A stretch of 64,000 nt of DNA from JBBQFI01 sp038321775. GTDB lineage: Bacteria; Verrucomicrobiota; Verrucomicrobiia; Chthoniobacterales; UBA10450. Below the pieces are notes generated by a model. The model made no database searches. It had not been told where the DNA came from and saw only the letters and a program-made list of their open reading frames with translations. The stretch covers positions 1 through 64,000 of the forward strand of contig JBBQFI010000006.1 of NCBI GenBank assembly GCA_038321775.1, given 5' to 3'. Of this stretch, positions 61,188 through 64,000 are shown in pieces; position 1 is the stretch's first letter; the number at the start of each line of letters is the position of its first letter. Both the position numbers and the translations under genes were made by a program.

Positions 61188-61697
61188 TCAGGCTTGCCTG
61201 TGCGCGCGTGTGCGAGTGACCGTCCACCGCGCCAGAAAATAGATCACAATAGCGCTCGGCAGCGCCAGCAGGAGCGAACCTACGCAAGCTGGCCAAACGA
61301 GGCCGATGAAATGATGCCAGTCGAGATAATCACGCAATCCAAGATGGCCAAAACGCACGCGTTCCGGTGCCGAATGGTGCAGAATCCAATAACCGATTTT
61401 GTATTCCGCCAAATAAATCGCGGGCATGAATGGCAGAATGACATCGTGCAGCGTCACACTGATGGCGGCGGCGATCTTATTGCTATTAAAGAGCCAGGCA
61501 ACACCGATGGAGAGCAACGTCTTCATGCTCCAAAGCGGCGTGAACCCAAAAAAAACGCCGATTGCCAAACCCAGAGCGATCGAGTGCGGCGTGTCCTTGA
61601 TCGAAATCAAGCGTTCGTGGTGCGCCCACCACCAATCTTTAAAACGCGTCCACAAACTCCGGCGTGCGGACTCATCGCTTCGGTCAGTGTTTTGCAA
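61188..61697 (-). CDS. DUF2062 membrane protein
   Basis: A 169-residue protein with about four membrane helices; DTPHSIALGLAIGVFFGFTPLWSMKTLL is the DUF2062 core. Members are uncharacterised inner-membrane proteins, sometimes near glycosyltransferases. Its start overlaps the end of the DUF72 gene by 14 bp, so they are an operon. Confidence 0.82.
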   Translation of the reverse strand: MQNTDRSDESARRSLWTRFKDWWWAHHERLISIKDTPHSIALGLAIGVFFGFTPLWSMKTLLSIGVAWLFNSNKIAAAISVTLHDVILPFMPAIYLAEYKIGYWILHHSAPERVRFGHLGLRDYLDWHHFIGLVWPACVGSLLLALPSAIVIYFLARWTVTRTRAHRQA

Positions 61698-62637
61698 ATA
61701 GCTCTCCCTGCCGTGGTGGCGTTTTTATGATTTGTCCCAGCGCAGCGCGCAGCCGCAACGCAGCCCGCGGAGCGTAATCGAGATTGTTGTTATTGAAAAC
61801 GACGTGCACTTCGTCAGCGGAACGCTTCAATTTTCGACTGCGCTCTGCCACCTCCTCAATTTCGTCATCGCTGTAATCGTAATCGAAACGCGACGCAACT
61901 GTCTTGCCTTTCAGGTAAGCCTTCGCATTCCGCCCATGCAATCTCAAATACGTTCGACGCGGATTTGTAATCGCGTCGAGATCCGATGGCGCAATCGTGA
62001 AGTGATTTTCTGCAGGCGCGTTAACTAAGATCAGAATTATTTTATGGCGGCGAAGAAATTGAAGACTCGCGTCCAACTGCGAGCCGGCAAGCCAGTGACG
62101 ATTTCGAAATTCTATCGCGATGCGGTAACCACTAAGATTCGTGAGCAGATTTTCGAGCTCCGAAAGAGCGTGCATTTTCGGCGAAAACGAAGGTGATAAT
62201 TGGAGAAGAAGCATTCCAAGTTTTCCGGCATCGCGCAAAATTTCCAAAGAGGGTCGAAACGAATCGATCATCGCAGATTCAATTACAGGGGTGAGATCGA
62301 TTTTCGAGTCGCTGCCTTTTCGGGACACCGTGCTGCGAAGTTTTGGCGGGATGAATTTTGCGGAGGTTGCGTGGCGCGAGAGAAGCCGATGCAGTTTCAC
62401 GTCGAAGATGAAAGTATCCGGTGTGCCGCGACACCAACGCGTCACCATTCGAGAATCAGGGACGGAATAAAATGTAGAGTTCACTTCCACCATTTCGAAG
62501 TGCCGCGCGTACCAGGGTAATCGCTCCAAGGGCGAAAGACCTTTCGGAAACCATTTTTGGATGAATCCCGGATCAGACCAGCTGGCCGCGCCGGTCAAAA
62601 TTTTTTCGCCTCCTTTTTCCTGCCTGGTTCGCGACAT
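61684..62637 (-). CDS. DUF72 (YecE-like) TIM-barrel protein
   Basis: A 317-residue protein matching DUF72: GAASWSDPGFIQKWFP, then YARHFEMVEVNSTFYSVP, then VEFRNRHW-like AIEFRNRHW and FNNNNLDYAPRAAL (family pattern FNNH/N). Function unknown. The last residues overlap the DUF2062 gene start. Confidence 0.88.
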   Translation of the reverse strand: MSRTRQEKGGEKILTGAASWSDPGFIQKWFPKGLSPLERLPWYARHFEMVEVNSTFYSVPDSRMVTRWCRGTPDTFIFDVKLHRLLSRHATSAKFIPPKLRSTVSRKGSDSKIDLTPVIESAMIDSFRPSLEILRDAGKLGMLLLQLSPSFSPKMHALSELENLLTNLSGYRIAIEFRNRHWLAGSQLDASLQFLRRHKIILILVNAPAENHFTIAPSDLDAITNPRRTYLRLHGRNAKAYLKGKTVASRFDYDYSDDEIEEVAERSRKLKRSADEVHVVFNNNNLDYAPRAALRLRAALGQIIKTPPRQGELFAKH

Positions 62638-62692
62638 TCCGAAACAACCCGGATAAAATCTGACGCAAATGAGGAGCGGCCTCCGGAGAAAT

Positions 62693-62769
62693 TGGTTGCG
62701 GGGGCGGGATTTGAACCCGCGGCCTTCAGGTTATGAGCCTGACGAGCTACCAGGCTGCTCCACCCCGCG
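62693..62769 (-). tRNA. tRNA-fMet (CAT), initiator
   Basis: 77 nt including an encoded CCA. Acceptor 5' CGCGGGG pairs with CCCCGCA, giving the C1-A72 mismatch of bacterial initiator tRNA; anticodon loop CTCATAA; TTCAAAT in the T loop. Only two of the three usual G-C pairs are seen in the anticodon stem (TCAGG with CCTGA). Confidence 0.95.
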
Positions 62770-62894
62770 TCTTGGGCACGAGTATGCTGGATCAGAAGCC
62801 GAATGCAAATGCGAATTTTGCACGCGTTATAAAAGAAGAGACTTGCTGTCGGTATACCGGTGCGCAACATGTACGGCTTTCATCCGAAGGAGAT

Positions 62895-62969
62895 TCCAGC
62901 GTAGCTCAGTGGTAGAGCGGTCGGCTGTTAACCGATTGGTCGTAGGTTCGAATCCTACCGCTGGAGCCA
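62895..62969 (+). tRNA. tRNA-Asn (GTT)
   Basis: 75 nt including CCA. Acceptor TCCAGCG with CGCTGGA, D-arm AGCTCAGTGGTAGAGC, anticodon loop CTGTTAA (GTT), T-loop TTCGAAT. Confidence 0.95.
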
Positions 62970-63696
62970 GATTCGGAGCCGCAAATAAATGAAGGGGAAA
63001 AAGCGGCTCGCTGGGGCGAGTAGGGAAATTCAGCTCGCGAAAGGCTTCGGACAGCGATTTGCCGGCGCTTGGCACCAAAAATGGTCCGCTCGGTATAAGC
63101 CGAAAACTCCGATGGTTCGGAAACGATGCACCGCCAAGCCAAAGCTAAAGTGACTGGAAACCACACACAAAAAAAATCAACGCGGGCGAAGTGGTTTTTT
63201 GCGATGCAGATATCGCTTTTAGGCACTCCGAAATCTCATGAAGCCCACCGTTGTGAGTAAGATGGCATGAATGGTGATATGACGGAACCACCATGTCCGC
63301 TAGAAACTGCAAAAAACAAGAGCCCGATACTCCCCTTTTCGAATACAAACTCCATGATAAATAGATTGTAAATAGATTGACTACCGACACCGAAATGTAG
63401 TTGGCTCTAGTGAGTCTAGCGATTATAGCCCACCTCAACCAACCGAGGGCACAGCTAACAAAAGAAACTATGCTTAGAATTAACGGTTCTGCCCAAAAAT
63501 CGAGGCGATGGACCAAGGGCGGCAGCTTGTCTGAATCCAATGAAGCCGTCGCTTATTCGCCAAGCAAAAACCATTCGAATGTGCATCTAGTCTACCGCTT
63601 CTCTTCTTGAAAAACGTGATATCGGACTTTTCTTCCTCACAAAGCATCGTCGCTAATCGGAACGACTCGAATTCCGTTTCGCGCAACGGGTCACAT
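62970..63696. other. A+T-richer stretch before the sugar transferase gene
   Basis: More A+T-rich than its surroundings. A minus-strand frame at 63145-63540 could encode 131 residues with one or two hydrophobic segments, but its composition and lack of family resemblance make it doubtful. Nothing else is recognisable. Confidence 0.4.
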
Positions 63697-64000
63697 ATGA
63701 ACTCGTCCAATGGAAACCGGACGTCTTCTCCTGTCTCGCGCAGCGATGATCAAAGCCCTCCCGAACGGAAAAGCGCGAACGAGCATTGTGTGCAAATTCC
63801 AAAGTGGAAGCGCATTCTCGATTTGAGTCTGGTTGCCTTGAGTTTTCCGTTTTGGTTACCGGTAATGATTTTGATCATGTTGTTGATCAAGATCGGTTCG
63901 CCTGGACCAATTTTCTACCGGCAACAGCGCGTTGGTCATCGAAGAAGGCTTTTCATGATCTTCAAATTTAGGAGCATGAAAGTGAATGCGGAAACCCGGA
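63697..64000 (+). CDS. Polyprenyl-phosphate sugar (glycosyl)phosphotransferase, N-terminal part
   Basis: The gene runs off the right edge; 101 residues are visible. After a hydrophilic N-terminus, KWKRILDLSLVALSFPFWLPV begins the membrane helix of the bacterial sugar transferase family, followed by IKIGSPGPIFYRQQRVG and FMIFKFRSMK, the family signature. It starts an exopolysaccharide or lipid-linked sugar pathway by transferring a sugar phosphate to undecaprenyl phosphate. It lacks the long five-helix N-terminal domain, so it is the WcaJ-core or PglC type. Confidence 0.88.
   Translation, partial: MNSSNGNRTSSPVSRSDDQSPPERKSANEHCVQIPKWKRILDLSLVALSFPFWLPVMILIMLLIKIGSPGPIFYRQQRVGHRRRLFMIFKFRSMKVNAETR

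Noticed and set aside
61048..61242. 64-residue plus-strand frame before the DUF2062 gene
   Set aside because: It overlaps the 3' end of that gene and has random-like composition, so it is probably non-coding.
63145..63540. 131-residue frame with hydrophobic stretches
   Set aside because: No family resemblance, unusual composition and an A+T-rich context; not supportable as a gene.

Overview
The window is a moderately GC-rich bacterial chromosome segment, most likely from a soil-type Verrucomicrobiota. The clues are a VPETG-CTERM sorted protein of the kind described in that phylum, cyclase-TolB-TPR fusions, many dispersed palindromes, and numerous short conserved families. The taxon is an inference. 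There are no rRNA genes, prophage modules or CRISPR arrays; two tRNA genes (initiator Met and Asn) lie at 62.7-63.0 kb.

Layout. 0-5.3 kb: a DEAD-box helicase start, a hydroxynitrile-lyase-like cupin, small basic proteins, a degraded toxin-antitoxin pair, a peptide transporter, a CTERM-sorted protein and a PiuC-type oxygenase. 5.66-17.64 kb: an integron gene-cassette array of 19 cassettes on one strand, separated by 18 complete attC sites plus a truncated last one, with no integrase or recognisable attI in the window (a CALIN). Most cassette products are lipoproteins, secreted or membrane proteins; others include an alpha/beta hydrolase, a GNAT acetyltransferase, a dioxygenase-type cupin and an Ivy-like lysozyme inhibitor. 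17.7-33.6 kb: ordinary housekeeping and transport genes (MATE pump, tRNA hydroxylase TrhO, cyclase-TPR protein, large SWI2/SNF2 helicase, MtgA transglycosylase) mixed with broken genes (YjbQ, a response regulator) and cupin fragments.

33.8-41.6 kb: a second peptide transporter, then trmO followed by three orphan copies of the 5' end of trmO, all in the same orientation and separated by small gene modules (nucleotidyltransferase pair, CPBP protease, papain-like protease plus lipoprotein). 42.7-49.1 kb: a defence-like island with an RloC-like ATPase split into two overlapping frames, a caspase/CHAT-like protease gene 43 bp behind it, a possible HEPN protein, a GIY-YIG nuclease wrapped in palindromes, two toxin-antitoxin pairs, and a diverged copy of the thiC 3' end. 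49.1-64 kb: thiC with a TPP riboswitch, terminator and promoter, then cell-wall and protein-quality genes (amidase, M13 peptidase, PpiD-like isomerase, D,D-carboxypeptidase), phosphofructokinase, tRNAs and the start of a polyprenyl-phosphate sugar transferase.

Three window-wide signals stand out: the cassette array; the word TCGTTAGGC, which equals the attC right-end core yet recurs 16 times outside the array, mostly inside genes; and repeated scars in which fragments of intact neighbouring genes (trmO 5' end, thiC 3' end, cupin operon) mark module boundaries.
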